Origin: an uncultured Synergistales bacterium
GTDB taxonomy: Bacteria > Synergistota > Synergistia > Synergistales > Aminobacteriaceae
Length of the DNA stretch: 21,574 bases
Assembly: GCA_905233335.1 (NCBI GenBank)
Contig: CAJOED010000003.1
Coordinates: forward strand, 1 to 21,574
Reading direction: 5' to 3'
The notes under the pieces were generated by a model, which was not told where the DNA came from, ran no database searches, and saw only the letters and a program-made list of their open reading frames with translations. Below are positions 21,448 to 21,574 of this stretch, piece after piece (positions within the stretch are counted from its first letter, which is position 1; each line of letters opens with the position of its first letter). Made by a program: the position numbers and the translations under genes.

Positions 21448-21574
21448 CTAGTACTCCTCCTTCCTGTGAGAACTGCATAATCAACCCTGTATTCCTCCAT
21501 ACGAGCTGTCTTATGTATTGCATCTCAAGCCATGAATAGCCGTTGTTCTCCCACCTGTACATCGGAAGCCAGCA
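21431..21574 (-). CDS. Partial unrecognised reading frame at the window edge
   Basis: An open frame of 47 codons enters from the right edge and ends at TAG 21433-21431. It encodes WLPMYRWENNGYSWLEMQY and then IRQLVWRNTGLIMQFSQEGG, 16 bp into the DUF4160 pseudogene. The aromatic-rich composition looks protein-like but I do not recognise a family. A second frame here contains a GEQRLFMA stretch reminiscent of DUF2442, the usual partner of DUF4160, but it is broken by a stop, so the assignment is unsafe. Confidence 0.3.
   Translation of the reverse strand, partial: CWLPMYRWENNGYSWLEMQYIRQLVWRNTGLIMQFSQEGGVLGAYNL

Noticed and set aside
21196..21574. FMN riboswitch or a ribB half upstream of ribA
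   Set aside because: All three minus-strand frames were read; they hold the DUF4160 remnant and an unrelated frame, and no RFN-like set of conserved stems or DHBP synthase motifs.
1..21574. CRISPR array, tRNA genes, transposase or phage genes
   Set aside because: No regularly spaced repeats, tRNA-like cloverleaf or transposase/integrase motifs were seen; intergenic spaces are too short for most of these.

Overview
The window carries about 18 intact protein genes packed with almost no spacers, plus a damaged gene at each end. It holds no tRNA, rRNA, CRISPR array, insertion sequence or phage module that I can recognise. The gene mix is that of an anaerobic, probably gut- or sludge-associated bacterium: a biotin-free oxaloacetate decarboxylase/pyruvate carboxylase carboxyltransferase subunit, a malic enzyme, a CobA-HemD fusion and a WecG/TagA fusion. 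Synergistota would fit, but that is an inference from gene content and needs a phylogeny.

Left block, 1-9662. The 3' end of a plus-strand malic enzyme gene (with an internal deletion) converges on a long minus-strand run that reads capA-like lipoprotein > stand-alone target-recognition fragment of an MmeI-type restriction-modification enzyme > mazG > oadA/pycB > phoH > pgpH > ybeY > CNNM/CBS transporter-like gene. The genes overlap or lie within about 55 bp of each other, and the run ends at a U-tract hairpin at 276-315, so it can be read as one transcription unit. The phoH-pgpH-ybeY-CNNM part is a familiar RNA/ribosome-quality and membrane-signalling cluster. oadA, mazG, the restriction fragment and capA are added in front.

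Middle block, 9663-12941. A compact back-to-back promoter region separates capA from a plus-strand unit prmA > mtaB > a reduced Hsp70-like ATPase. prmA and mtaB belong to the classical dnaK-dnaJ-prmA-rsmE-mtaB neighbourhood of Firmicutes, so the shrunken Hsp70 here may be a relic or specialised derivative of it.

Tetrapyrrole block, 12941-16323. Minus strand: hemC > cobA-hemD fusion (uroporphyrinogen III formation and its methylation to precorrin-2, leading to siroheme or cobalamin) > a secreted alpha/beta-hydrolase, closed by a clear terminator. A divergent plus-strand gene encodes an unrecognised tail-anchored coiled-coil protein.

Right block, 17141-21574. Minus strand: ribA > ribH > serS > a membrane-anchored WecG/TagA glycosyltransferase whose N-terminal half looks like a WecA/MraY phosphoglycosyltransferase that has lost its catalytic aspartates. 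Upstream lie a DUF4160 pseudogene with an internal deletion, whose 3' end contains a good promoter for ribA, and a partial unrecognised reading frame at the edge.

Recurring traits are frequent TTG start codons (ybeY, hemC, ribH, ribA), a CTG or ATT start for mazG, and an A-tract/T-tract (AAAATTTT-like) spacer between Shine-Dalgarno and start codon in several leaders. I see no complete new defence or mobile system. The most unusual items are the orphan restriction specificity fragment, the reduced Hsp70, the dead-PGT/TagA fusion and the tail-anchored orphan.
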